Positions 52,072 to 63,086 of a DNA stretch of 64,000 nucleotides are shown here, piece after piece. The DNA lies in NCBI GenBank assembly GCA_007115705.1, contig QXEO01001565.1, positions 2,724,230 to 2,788,229 on the forward strand, in the 5' to 3' direction. This stretch comes from Dactylis glomerata (Eukaryota; Streptophyta; Magnoliopsida; Poales; Poaceae). The notes beneath the pieces were generated by a model. It saw only the letters and a list, made by a program, of their open reading frames with translations, searched no databases and was not told the DNA's origin. Every line of letters begins with the position of its first letter. Position 1 is the stretch's first letter. A program made the position numbers and the translations under genes.

Positions 52072-53774
52072 TGATACGTCTCAAACGTATCTATAATTTT
52101 TGATGCTCCATGCTTGTTTTTACACCATTTGCCTATTGTTTCGTTACACTTAGTGGCATTTTTATACATTTTCCGGAACTAACCTATTAACGAAGTGCCA
52201 CAGTGCCAGTTTCCTGTTTTCTGCTGTTTTTGTGTTTCAGAAGTGATACACAGAAAATATTCTCGGAATTGGACGAAACAAGTTCCTGAAGTCATATTTT
52301 ACGGGGAAGCTCCCAAACATCCGAAGACTTGATGGAGGGGGGCCATGTGGCCCCCACACACAGGGGCGGCGCGGCCACCCCCCTGGCCGCGCTGGGCCCG
52401 CGTGAGGGGCCGTGGTCCCTCCTCTGACATTGCCCCTTCGCCTATATATACCCCCTGACGAGAAAAACCTAAGCCCGATCAGTTTTCCAGAATACATCGC
52501 GATCCGCCGCCGCCGTCGACCCGAAGATCGGGAGGGTCCAGAAGCTCTTCCCGGCACCCTGCCGGAGAGGGGAATCGCCACCGGAGGTCTTCTTCATCGC
52601 CATGCTTGCCTCCGGAGCGATGAGTGAGTAGTCTACCTTGGACTATGGGTCCATAGCAGTAGCTAGATGGTTGTCTTCTCCACCATGTGCTTCATGTTTA
52701 GATCTCATGAGCTGCCCTACATGATTGAGATCACCGTTATGTAATTCTATGATGTTGGTTTGTTGGGATCCGATGAATATTGGTGTTTATGATTAAGTTG
52801 TTGTACTGAATTATATCTTTTGTTATCTCTATGTTGTTTATGATCTTGCATGCTCTCCGTTGTTAGTAGCTATCTTGGCCGAGTAGTTGCTAGTGACTCC
52901 AAGAGGGGGTATTTATGCTCGATAGTGGGTTCATGTCTCTATTTCACCTGGGGGAGTGACAGAAACCTCTAAGGTGGTAGATGTGCTATTGCTACTAGGG
53001 AGAAAACAACATTCATATGCTCAAGGGCATATGCTTTGTTTACATTACACACTTTGCTTAATGCAATTATCTGTTGTTCGCAACTTAATACTTTTGGGGT
53101 GTTCGGATTGATATCCCTGAGGGTGGATTATTAGTCATAGATGCAGTTGGATGGCGGTCTATGTATTTTGTTGTAATGCCCAGAGTAAATCTCATAGTGA
53201 TCTTCTTGACATATCACGTTATCTTTATTCTATCAATTGCCCAACTGTAATTTGTTTACCCAGCATGTTATTTATCTATGGAGAGACACCACTAGTGAAC
53301 TGTGGACCCCGGTCCTATTTTAATCATATTGCAATCACCTGTTTACTTTTCCCGCACTGTTTACTTTACTCGCATATTACTACTGTTTTCCACTCGATAC
53401 ACTCATAACCTTTGTTTCAAGCAAACCGGTGAGATTGACAACCTCATCGCAAGTTGGGGATAAAGTATTTGTTTGTGTGTGTGCAGGTTCCGCGTTGCTG
53501 CTGGCCGAAGACGAGTCAACAAGTATCGTTAACGGCGCCCTTGTTGGAGTGTTACTAAGCCAGTCCGCATCACCTTCAGTCGTCACCGTCTCTCTTCTTC
53601 AAGATCGACATTAAACCTTGGTTTCTTAACTGAGGGAAAACTAGCCAATACACTCATCATACCTTCCTCTTGGGGTTCCCAACGGGCTGGTCATCACCAC
53701 GCACAAGGACTTACTGCTCCCACGTCAACTAAACGCCACAGCTCTTTTCTGGCGTCATCATCACACGAGTAGCA
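52072..53774 (+). repeat. NA1-b right (3') LTR
   Basis: 1703 bp, ending CACGAGTAGCA directly before the duplicated ACGGG. Confidence 0.95.
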
Positions 53775-53779
53775 ACGGG

Positions 53780-53903
53780 GTAGGTAGGGACAAGGTAGTG
53801 GTGATGTCGATGAGACGCTCTCTGAAGCTGTAGTTCTTGAAGTTGCCGGTCTTGGACTCTTGGTGATGCGGAAGGTTGACATCTTTACGTTGGAATATGA
53901 CAA
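53780..53903 (-). pseudogene. Chromo-1 leader ORF, N-terminal piece with probable frame shift
   Basis: The frame that joins the main part (TGNFKNYSFRERLIDITT... to the NA1-b border) has no ATG. The nearby ATG (MSTFRITK) lies in another frame a few codons upstream. A one-base loss around 53858-53862 would explain this. Together with 45712-46417 it makes about 275 codons. Confidence 0.55.
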
Positions 53904-54082
53904 GTTAGTAAGTTAAAGTAGAAGAAAAACTTAGAAGAAACGTTGAAAGAGTTAAAGAGATTTTCTAACTTAGAAGTCAAACTATTTCTAAGTGTTAGCA
54001 ACAAAGATTAACAAGACAACTCCTAAATTTTCCTAAGTGTTTTCGTCCAATCCTAGGGTCACGAACCTAAGGGCAACATTTT
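53904..54082 (-). other. Chromo-1 leader between primer site and coiled-coil ORF
   Basis: AT-rich 5' untranslated sequence; no feature seen. Confidence 0.5.
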
Positions 54083-54094
54083 GCTCTGATACCA
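54083..54094 (-). other. Chromo-1 primer binding site (initiator tRNA-Met)
   Basis: TGGTATCAGAGC on the minus strand, two bases after the LTR end CGCTACA. Confidence 0.92.
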
Positions 54095-54096
54095 TC

Positions 54097-56944
54097 TGTA
54101 GCGTACCTGTGCTTTATTTATGCTAGTCCCATACCGACTGCTAGCACACACAGTTACAAGATGAAATATCAAGAATACAAAGGTCTTTATTACAACGCGT
54201 GATCCACAAATAACTTAGTCTTTTACAACTCAATAAGGCACAAAGCCACAAACCTATTACAACTCTAGAAAATGACTAAGTAAAATAAACTTCAAGTCTT
54301 CTTTCTTCATTGATCCGCGGGTAGACGTGTTGGACGAAGACTCATGACCGTAGCGCAGAAATCTTCAATCTTTGTAGTATCCACCTGCAACATGATACAT
54401 TGCAGCCACGGAGGGTCAATACGTTGAATGTATTGGCAAATGTCACTTTGGTGGACTCAATGGCTCCTACACGTATATGCTCTTTGGCCAGGTGGAGTTT
54501 AACTTAGCAAAAGCAAGCTGTTTTCCTATCTTTATAAAACTCAAATTTTCCTTAGCAAAATTTTGTCCAGAAGAACCCTTTACTACCCAAGTTCACCCAT
54601 CAAGTTTTAACTTAGAGAAATTGGGGTGAGGAGATTCTTGAACAGCTTCAAAGTCATATCACTCAGAATTGTCCATAACCGGGGACATGGCTAAGTACTT
54701 AGTTCTAAACACTCTGCAGAGGTGGTGCACTTTTCCCACAAGACTTAGTTAACCCATTTTGCCATGAGACTCATTTTGCCTCTAACGGCCAAGTGAAAAC
54801 TAAGACGAGGCCTTTCGGAAGCATTCCCTCACACCAAATGGACGCGCTCCAACCTATCAACATCTACCACCCTCTGTCCGCCTGGCTTGAGTTTTTGCAG
54901 CTTAATTGACCAAGACAGAGCCCATATGTCTTGTGGTTGCACTGGAAGCTTCACGACTTGAATGTCTCCAATCTCTTTGCTCCTGGGTGGCCGTCCACAA
55001 GTGAGATACACATGGTGGTTCAGAGGTTCGATGACATGACCCCAGGGAACTACTCAACATAAACCAATCAAAGCCACTTCCACCCAGGTGGTTCATTAAC
55101 TTAGTTGTTTTCTTAGTTTTCCAAAAACTTGTTTTCCAACACTTAGCCAAAAATCATGTGTTAACCCTTTCCACAACAAGTGTAAAAGCAAAGTCCTATA
55201 GCAGCAGCAATTCTACTAGGAGATGCAAAGCTAGGCAAACTAGACAAAGACTTAGCATAAAAACTAGCAAGCTAATATATGAAAAACTTAAAAACACCTA
55301 TTCATGCATCTTCTACTAGAAAATCTACAAGACCAAAACTTTCAGTAGGACAAGGGAACATGGTGACACTTGCCTTGGTGAGGAGAAGAGTTGGTGCACT
55401 CGTCACAAAGACACTCGTTGCACTCAGCACAATCTACACAAAATATAGCATCATAAGCACATAACAATCACAAAACAATCATGAGAATAAAAGTATGCAT
55501 GCATATGTGTTTTAAACACCTCAAGGACACTTAGCATGTTCTCTAATTGCTAACTATATGCATGATGACATGATCAAAATTTTAGAGTTAATTTATAAAG
55601 CTCAAATCATCATCAACACATAAACAGAACAATTAAACAACTAAAGCTACAAAAGATAATATAAAAGTAACTAAAAATAATTTTGGCCATTCTACAGTAC
55701 TAAGGGATGTCAGAGAGACCTAAACCAAAAGAATTTACTGAAAAATAATGTTTATAACTATTTTTAAAGGCAAAACACTTAAATTGAACTTGCAGTAATT
55801 TACCAAATAAAACAGCTACTATATGAGTTTTTGATGCTGTAGGTAAGTTCTACACATTTTTGTGAATTCATAGACGCAAAGTTTACAAAAATTGGACATG
55901 TAGAACTTGAGATATGAATTAAACAAGTTTGAACATATTCTAAAAAGTTTAAAACAAAAATAGATCGGGGGCTATCCAGGGACCGACACTTGGCACAGCG
56001 GGATTGGCCCATACCGGTTCGGTCGGATCGCCGATCTAAGTCGTAGGATTTAAGTATGATCGGGTGGACCAGATTTAGCGGTACCGTTTCGGTAAGTGGT
56101 CTAATTCTAACCGCGAGATCTAGATCCAACGACTGGAGAGAAAGAGAGGGGAAAGGCTCACCGGAAGTGTTCGACGGCGAGGTGCTGGCGGCTCTGGAGA
56201 TCATGGCGAGGTGGTTCCGAAGGTCTTCGACGGCGATGGTGTACATGACGATCTTCAGGAGGTTGCGGCGAGCTCGATAACGTGATCGACGATCTCGGTG
56301 TTTTCCTATAACGGCGGCGAGGTGCGACTGGAGGGTTAGGCCGAGGTCAAGTCGTGCAGAGCACGGAGGAGTGCAACAAGCAGGTGTGGATCTAGGAAAC
56401 GGGGCTCATACCGGATGTTCCGTAGGACAAGGCGAAGCTGGTGGCGAGATCTGGCGGGTCAAGGTGCTCGGAGCCTTCGGCAATTGCTCACCGGAGTTTT
56501 GTCTGGCGCATGGTGAGATCCGGACGAGGATGCTTCCGTCGTTCTGAAGAAAAGAGGGGATGCAAACATGTCAGGAAGCTGTGCAGGAGTAAGAGGGAGG
56601 AGAGGGTGCAGATCAGAGACCAGGAGGGGGCTGGGGCTTGCTGCAGATCGACGATGACCCCGTTTACCCGTGGCAACGCGGCGGGTTCTGGATCGGGCAG
56701 CCTGGCGGCGAAGTTTGGCTAGGGTTTTGGGTGACGCAAGTGCGGCGGAGGGAGGGTTTTATAGGCATGGTGGCTTGGCCGAGGGGCAAGGAAACCGCTC
56801 CGAATCGAAGGGGGCTCGGTGGAGATCTTCCAGGTGCTCGACGTGTGCGTCCCGGACTCTTCGAGCGGGATGACAGGTGGGGCCTCTTCGTCAGCGGCTG
56901 GGGCTGGAGAGATCGATACCGTTTCGGAAAAGAAAGAACATGGG
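54097..56944 (-). repeat. Chromo-1 5' LTR (part)
   Basis: At least 2848 bp; the outer end lies beyond NA2-b. 54097-56184 pairs with 19569-21656. 56185-56944 is GC-rich and has no counterpart in the 3' LTR because of the deletion there. Small ORFs of both strands in the GC-rich part are not treated as genes. Confidence 0.9.
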
Positions 56945-58460
56945 TGATGTCTATGCACGCGTCTGTTCTTGTAGACAGTGTTGGGACTCCAAGTGCAGAG
57001 GTTTATAGAGCAGCAGCAAGTTTCCCTTAAGTGGATCACCCAAGGTTTATCAAACTCAGGGACGAAGAGGTCAAAGCTATCCCTCTCAAGAAACCCTGCA
57101 ATTACGATACAGAAAGTCTCTTGTGTCCCCAACAGACCCAATACACTTGTCAGATGTATAGGTGCACTAGTTCGGCGAAGAGATAGTGAAATACAAGTGG
57201 TAAAGATGATTATAAGTAGTAAATGCAATCTAGAATAAAAATGGCAGCAAGCAAACAAGTAACAAAACAGCGAGTAAACGGTGTGCAAAGCTTGGAAACA
57301 AGGCCTAGGGATCATACTTTCACTAGTGGACACACTCCCAACAACATAACATAATTGAACCAATAAATAACTTCTCTTCACTATGGTACTCTGAATTACT
57401 CTCCTATTGAATAACACTAATCATTGCGTAGGGCTACGAAGCACTCCTCAAAGTTCATCAAGTACTTGACAAACACCACTCATAGAGATATCCAAATCAA
57501 ATCACAACTCAAGATAGATATTATTGCAACTTAGACCAAGTACTAACATGGTGCACACACTGTCAACATTACACCATGAAAGGAGAAATAGATCACTTCA
57601 ATACTATCATAGTGATAATTATTCTCATAATCCATAAGAGATCACAATCGTAGCCTAGACCAAGTACCACCATGATGCACGCACTGTCACCATTACACCA
57701 TGGCAGGAGGAATAGATTACTTTAATAACACACTAGAGTACACATAATGAAGAAGAGTAACATCTACTTAATCAACATGATACAAAGCTCACAATCACAT
57801 AAAGATCACATCATGGGAGAGAGAGGTGAACCACATAGCTACCGGTAGAGTCCTCAGCACCGGGAGAGAACTACTCCCTCCTCATCATAGGAGACAGCAA
57901 GGTTGATGGAGATGGTGGTGAGGTCGATGGAGACCAATGGAGATGGCTCTGGGGGCACTTCCCCGTCCCGGCAGGGTGCCGGAACAGAGACTTTGTCCCC
58001 CGAAATTTGGCTTCGACGGCAGCGGCGCTGCCGAACTGTTCTGGAAATTTTGCCGACCCCCTAGGGTTTTCCGTCCCGAGGCTTTATATAAGCGAAGGGA
58101 TGTCATCAGGGGGCTGCCAGGGGCTCCTCACACATAGGGGCACGGCCAGGGCCTGGGCCGCGCCCCCTACGTGTGAGGGTGGCCTCTGGCCCCCCTCTGG
58201 CTCTCTTTCGGTCTTCGGAAAGCTTCCGAGAAAAATAAGACTTTTGGAACTTGTTTCGTCCAATTCTGAGAATATTTCCTGTGTAGCTTTTCTGAAACAC
58301 AAAAATAGCAGAAAACAGGGAACTGGCACTGTGGCATCTTGTCAATAGGTTAGTTCCGGAAATCGCATAAAAACGCCATGAAGTGTAACGAAACACAAGG
58401 CAAATGGTGTAAAAACAAGCATGGAGCATCAAAAATTATAGATACGTTGGAGACGTATCA
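56945..58460 (-). repeat. NA2-b 3' LTR
   Basis: 1516 bp; on the minus strand it starts TGATACGTCTCCAACG and ends GTAGACATCA-like. Collinear with 25206-26726. Confidence 0.92.
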
Positions 58461-61073
58461 GCATCCCCAAGCTTAAATCATGCTCGTCCTCGAGTAGGTA
58501 AGTGATAACAAAAGAAATAATTTTTGAGGTGACATGCACCATCACAATCTTGATCATATAGGTAAAGCATTGAGTGCTGAGATCAAAGAACTTAAAACAT
58601 GGGCATGAAAGACATAATCTTGATAATAGAAACTTAGCAACCATGTTATAACATGAAAATGAACACAAACAAAAGATCATGAAAATGAAACAATAAAAGT
58701 CAAACGTGTGTTCAAATCATAAGGAAAAACATACAAATGGTTTTCAGCTTGTCCTTCATAGAGATCAAAATATAAATGCATAGGACACCTTCAAGTTTAA
58801 GAGGGCGACTAGATACAAATAATTTAAGAACAAGTGAAACCAACAATATGAATCAATCAATGAAAACTTTGGGACAATGCACATTATACTCAGAATGACA
58901 ACTATGCTCTCTTAATGGTGCATAAAGATAGAAGGTGGTGACTCAACATAAAAGTAAAAGAAAGGCCCTTCGCAGAGGGAAGCAGTGATTAAACATGTGC
59001 TAGAGCTTTTCATTTGTAAAACAGAGAGATAAAAATTGGTTTTGAGAGGTGGTTGCTTTTGTCAACGACTGGCAATGGGGTTCTTACTATCTTCCATACA
59101 AAAATGAAGCAAGTTTTTGAGAGAGAGATTGGCACTTTTGTGCTCTTTTTATAAACTTGGCACTCCTCCCCACATTTTTTCCTTTCTCAAACCATGGCTA
59201 ACCGATTCCATCGGGTGCCCACCAACATTCACATTCCATGGAGGAGTGCCTTTTTTCTTCTTTTTTTCTTTTTGGAATAAGCAATATGGAAGATAGCAAA
59301 TCCGACCACTACGTCCCCATGAGCTGAAAACAGTGTCACAAAACAAGAAGTATTTTGAAGGTTTTTTCAAAGGTAGCACATGAAAATTTACTTTGGAATG
59401 GCTTACAAATACCATGCATAGGAATTTATAGTGGACACAATGGCAAACTTGGTTTTTAGGAGTTGGATGCACGAGTAGAGCTCATACTCAGTACAAGGTG
59501 AGGGCTAGCAAAAGACTGGGAGCGACCAACTAAGAGAGCAATAACGGCCATAATCATGCATAGCGACAAAACATCATTGAAAGAAGCATAAAGTGGTATC
59601 ACAAGTCAAAAACCAAATGATCATAGAGGCTATAGGCGACTTATTTTGTAGTCAACATGGTGTAAGCATGTGCCAAGTCAACCCAAATAAAGCATCAAAG
59701 GAGAAAACCAAAATAATGCTTCCAAATAATTAAAACAACGCATGATTTTTTTCAAAGGCTCATTAAGCAATCTCAGTCATTTGAGACAAGTCATGCTACA
59801 GCAAAACCACTGAGTATATTATCAAAAAGACATCAAGCACGATATGCAAAAGCCTAGGCCGCAGTCTACACAAGCTCCTACTTGTACCACTTTTTTGCAT
59901 AAAGCTTTTCTCTTTTCCAACATCATTCAAACTTTTTATAAACACCTCTTTTGATGAAAACTAACATGGACCAGAGGTCAAAATACACCTTGATGAAAAG
60001 ATAAAACAAGATCTGAACAAAAATCAAGGCAAAAAACAAAGGCTAAACGCAGTAGCAGAAAAAGAGAACAATCGTTGAACGATAAGAGTGAAAACTAGAG
60101 TGTTCTTGGCAAATGAAAAGCGAGTTCATCTCCTCCAAAAGAAACATGATGTGATCTAACCATTTATTGCAGCAAACAAAACAAAAGAAAACTGAAAGCA
60201 AAAACAACTGACGCTCCAAGAAAAACGCATAGTGCATGAAGCAATAAAAATATAGTGTCTTGAAAGGTGACCTGATTTTTGCCGATGAAGAAGGGGGTGC
60301 CTCGGGGTCATCCCCAAGCTTTGACGCTTGTACTTCTTGGATATTTCTTGGGGGTTGCATGGGCATCCCCAAGCTTGAGCTTTTGTCCATTCTTCATCTC
60401 ATCTCATCATTCTCAAATCCCTACACTTGAAAACTTCCTTCATACAAAACTAAACACAATTCTATTAGCAACATTAGTGTAAGCATAGCATTGAATCAAC
60501 CCTTTTCAGTTCATATTTCAACACAAAACGACCACATATATAGCATATACTACTGTAGCAACTTCCCCAAAAGTTCCATGATCAAAAAATCTCAAAAAGA
60601 AAGCAATCGAGAGGCAAACACAAATAGTGGCAGAAATCTGTCAAAACAGAACAGATGACAAAGGTCGAATTTTTAGAGGGTTTTCTGTTGCTCAAATCAA
60701 AAAGTGTTCAACTAATGAAAGTTTGGATATAACCTGGGGCATATGCACAAGAAATCGCAGGTCCAAAAGATATACATAGAATTTTCACGAATTTTTTACG
60801 ATGCAGCACTGAAAACTATTTCAGGATAGCAACATCCCCAAATCTTACCTCACTCAAATTAGAGGCTTCTCTTGGCACAAAAACGAAATAAAAAGGATAA
60901 GGACAGGTTATTACAGTAGTAATAACTTCCAAGACTCAAATAAAAGAAAAAGTACTAAAATAAACAATGGGTTATCTCCCAAGAGTGCTTTTCTTTAACG
61001 CCTTTGAGCTAGGCGCAGTAATTTGCAAAGATGCTCATATGGGCTCCATATAAGAGCTTGAGGCAAAGGTGCC
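58461..61073 (-). other. NA2-b internal non-coding region with module A
   Basis: About 2.6 kb, no supportable gene. The polypurine tract is at 58461-58474 (plus strand GCATCCCCAAGCTT). Internal copies are at 60308-60321 (one base changed) and 60363-60376. Module A, with the nested inverted repeat, is at 59087-59296. Confidence 0.85.
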
Positions 61074-61970
61074 TTATAGGAACTTAAAGCAAGAGAGAGC
61101 ATCAAAAAGTATATATGAAACACATTTAAATCTAAACCACTTCCTATAAAAAATAGTCTTGTAGAAAGACAAGTCATGAAAGCGCAAAGCAAAAAGCATA
61201 GGAAGGCAAAATAAGTACAACTTCAAGAATTGCAACAAAAAGAGGGGAAACTCAATATTGTTGAGATCCATCAAACCATGTTTCCCTCTCTCATAATAAC
61301 TTTCAGTAGCATCATGAATAGAATTAACAATATAACTATCACATAAAGCATCCCTATCATGAGCCACATGCATAAAAGAATTAATACTCCCCACATGAAC
61401 AATAGTAGTAGGAGCAGTTTCAACCGAATAATTATTATCATCACCATAATCATCAAAAATAAGAGGCATATTGTAATACTAACTATTTTTCTCCTCAATA
61501 GTAGGTGAACTGAAAATATTTTACCCATCATCATAACCATCATAAACTAGAGAACAGCTATTTCGCAAAGCATATTCGTCAAACATATCATCATAAGAAG
61601 GAACATGGATAGTACTAATGGTACAACAATTATTAACCTTAGAATTGGTATCAAAAAGATTTTCAATATCAAAAGTAGAGTGCTTTTCCCAATCATGATC
61701 ACTAACATAGGTAACAGGCATAGGAACATCACATAGGGGAGATAAAATATCATCAGAGCAAACTTTCTCCACTAAAGCTGGGGAACTAAAAATATCATGT
61801 TTAACAAAACCAGCTTCCCCAAGCTTAGACTTTTTTAAAATAGTGTTCAAAGCATTCATACTAACAAAACTATTAGCATGTGAATTAAGCTCCAAAGGTT
61901 TTTCAATTTTCTCTTCAAACACTTCATATCTAAACTCAGGAAAAAGACTAAAGAACTTTTTGTTTTCCAT
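61074..61970 (-). pseudogene. NA2-b fused ORF: gag N terminus joined to C-terminal region, gag core deleted
   Basis: ATG at 61970 (MENKKFFSLFPEF), the same start as the NA2-a gag. It runs through FGEAGFVKHDIFSSPALVEK, then jumps from ILSPLCD directly to VPMPVTYVSDHDWEKHS, which in NA2-a is the end of the second ORF. The whole gag core and zinc knuckle are missing between these points. The frame continues with IENLFDTNSK and SYDDMFDEYALRN, is broken by TAA near 61521 and TAG near 61479, and resumes in the same frame to a stop at 61074. It cannot make a particle. What the remaining peptide could do is unknown. Confidence 0.75.
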
Positions 61971-62082
61971 TAAGCCTAACAAGTGAAAATAAAAACAAGA
62001 AACAAAAAGATGTAATTGCAGAATCTAAAGGAAATAACTCTGAGTACTCACACAGGAAGATGCGAGTACCTTTTACCTTACC

Positions 62083-62100
62083 TTCTCGGCAATGGCGCCA
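62083..62100 (-). other. NA2-b primer binding site (tRNA-Asp, degraded)
   Basis: On the minus strand TGGCGCCATTGCCGAGA, 10 bases after the LTR; two differences from the NA1-a site. Confidence 0.85.
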
Positions 62101-62110
62101 GAAAAGAGCT

Positions 62111-63086
62111 TGATGTCTACGCACATGTCTGTTCTTGTAGACAGTGTTGGGCCTCCAAGTGCAGAGGTTTGTAGAGCAGCAGCAAGTTTCCCTTAAGTGG
62201 ATCACCCAAGGTTTATCAAACTCAGGGAGGAAGAGGTCAAAGCTATCCCTCTCAAGCAACCCTGCAATTACGATACAGAAAGTCTCTTGTGTCCCCAGCA
62301 CACCCAATACACTTGTTAGATGTATAGGTGCACTAGTTTGGCGAAGAGATGGTGAAATACAAGTGGTAAAGATGATTATAAGTAGTAAATGCAATCTAGA
62401 ATAAAAATGGCAGCAAGCAAACAAGTAACAAAACAGCGAGTAAACGGTGTGCAAAGCTTGGAAACAAGGCCTAGGGATCATACTTTCACTAGTGGACACA
62501 CTCCCAACAACATAACATAATTGAACCAATAAATAACTTCTTCACTATGGTACTCTGAATTACTCTCCTATTGAATAACACTAATCATTGCGTAGGGCTA
62601 CGAAGCACTCCTCAAAGTTCGTCAAGTACTTGACAAACACCACTCATAGAGATATCCAAATCAAATCACAACTCAAGATAGATATTATTGCAACTTAGAC
62701 CAAGTACTAACATGGTGCACACACTGTCAACATTACACCATGAAAGGAGAAATAAATCACTTCAATACTATCATAGTGATAATTATTCTCATAATCCATA
62801 AGAGATCACAACCGTAGCCTAGACCAAGTACCACCATGATGCACGCACTGTCACCATTACACCATGGCAGGAGGAATAGATTACTTTAATAACACACTAG
62901 AGTACACATAATGAAGAAGAGTAACATCTACTTAATCAACATGATACAAAGCTCACGATCACATAAAGATCACATCATGGGAGAGAGAGGTGAACCACAT
63001 AGCTACCGGTAGAGCCCTCAGCCCCGGGAGAGAACTACTCCCTCCTCATCATAGGAGACAGCAAGGTTGATGGAGATGGCGGTGAG
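62111..63086 (-). repeat. NA2-b 5' LTR, inner part
   Basis: 976 bp collinear with the first part of 56945-58460; interrupted at GTGAG/TGATACG by NA1-c. Confidence 0.9.

Larger units (their letters stand above)
46418..53774 (+). mobile_element. NA1-b: complete non-autonomous Athila-like LTR element
   Basis: 7357 bp, flanked by a perfect ACGGG duplication (46413-46417, 53775-53779) in the Chromo-1 leader ORF. LTRs are 1666 bp (left, with a 36-bp internal loss near 46490) and 1703 bp (right). The interior carries a broken gag-protease ORF and the common non-coding region with module B. There is no RT or integrase. Confidence 0.95.
19569..56944 (-). mobile_element. Chromo-1: degenerate Ty3/gypsy chromovirus with long LTRs, heavily nested
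   Basis: A minus-strand element. The 3' LTR is in two parts (19569-21656 and 40770-40984). Gag-pol is at 40997-45442, a leader ORF at 45712-46417 plus 53780-53903, the primer site at 54083-54094 and the 5' LTR from 54097. The LTR starts TGTAACATCCC and ends GTAC(A/G)CTACA on the minus strand. The 5' LTR continues beyond the window because NA2-b inserted in it at 56945. Aligned LTR stretches differ by roughly 3-5% by eye. It hosts Athila-1 with its nest, NA1-b and NA2-b. A C-terminal chromodomain-like segment places it in the chromoviruses, probably the Tekay/Del clade. Confidence 0.9.
56945..63086 (-). mobile_element. NA2-b: non-autonomous Athila-like element, minus strand, 5' LTR split
   Basis: 3' LTR at 56945-58460 (1516 bp), interior 58461-62110 and 5' LTR from 62111, cut at 63087 by NA1-c; the rest is outside the window. 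The LTR sequence (ends TGATGTCTA... on plus; 'ttgacaagatgcc' block) is the NA2 type. The interior has module A, otherwise seen with NA1-a. It sits in the Chromo-1 5' LTR (left flank ATGGG). Confidence 0.9.

Noticed and set aside
56441..57030. Plus-strand ORFs of 93 and 130 residues
   Set aside because: GC-rich LTR sequence; the longer one reads across the Chromo-1/NA2-b border.
56969..62404. Repeated ~86-residue frames beginning MLGLQVQRF on the plus strand
   Set aside because: They are the antisense of NA2 LTR 3' ends and occur wherever that LTR occurs.
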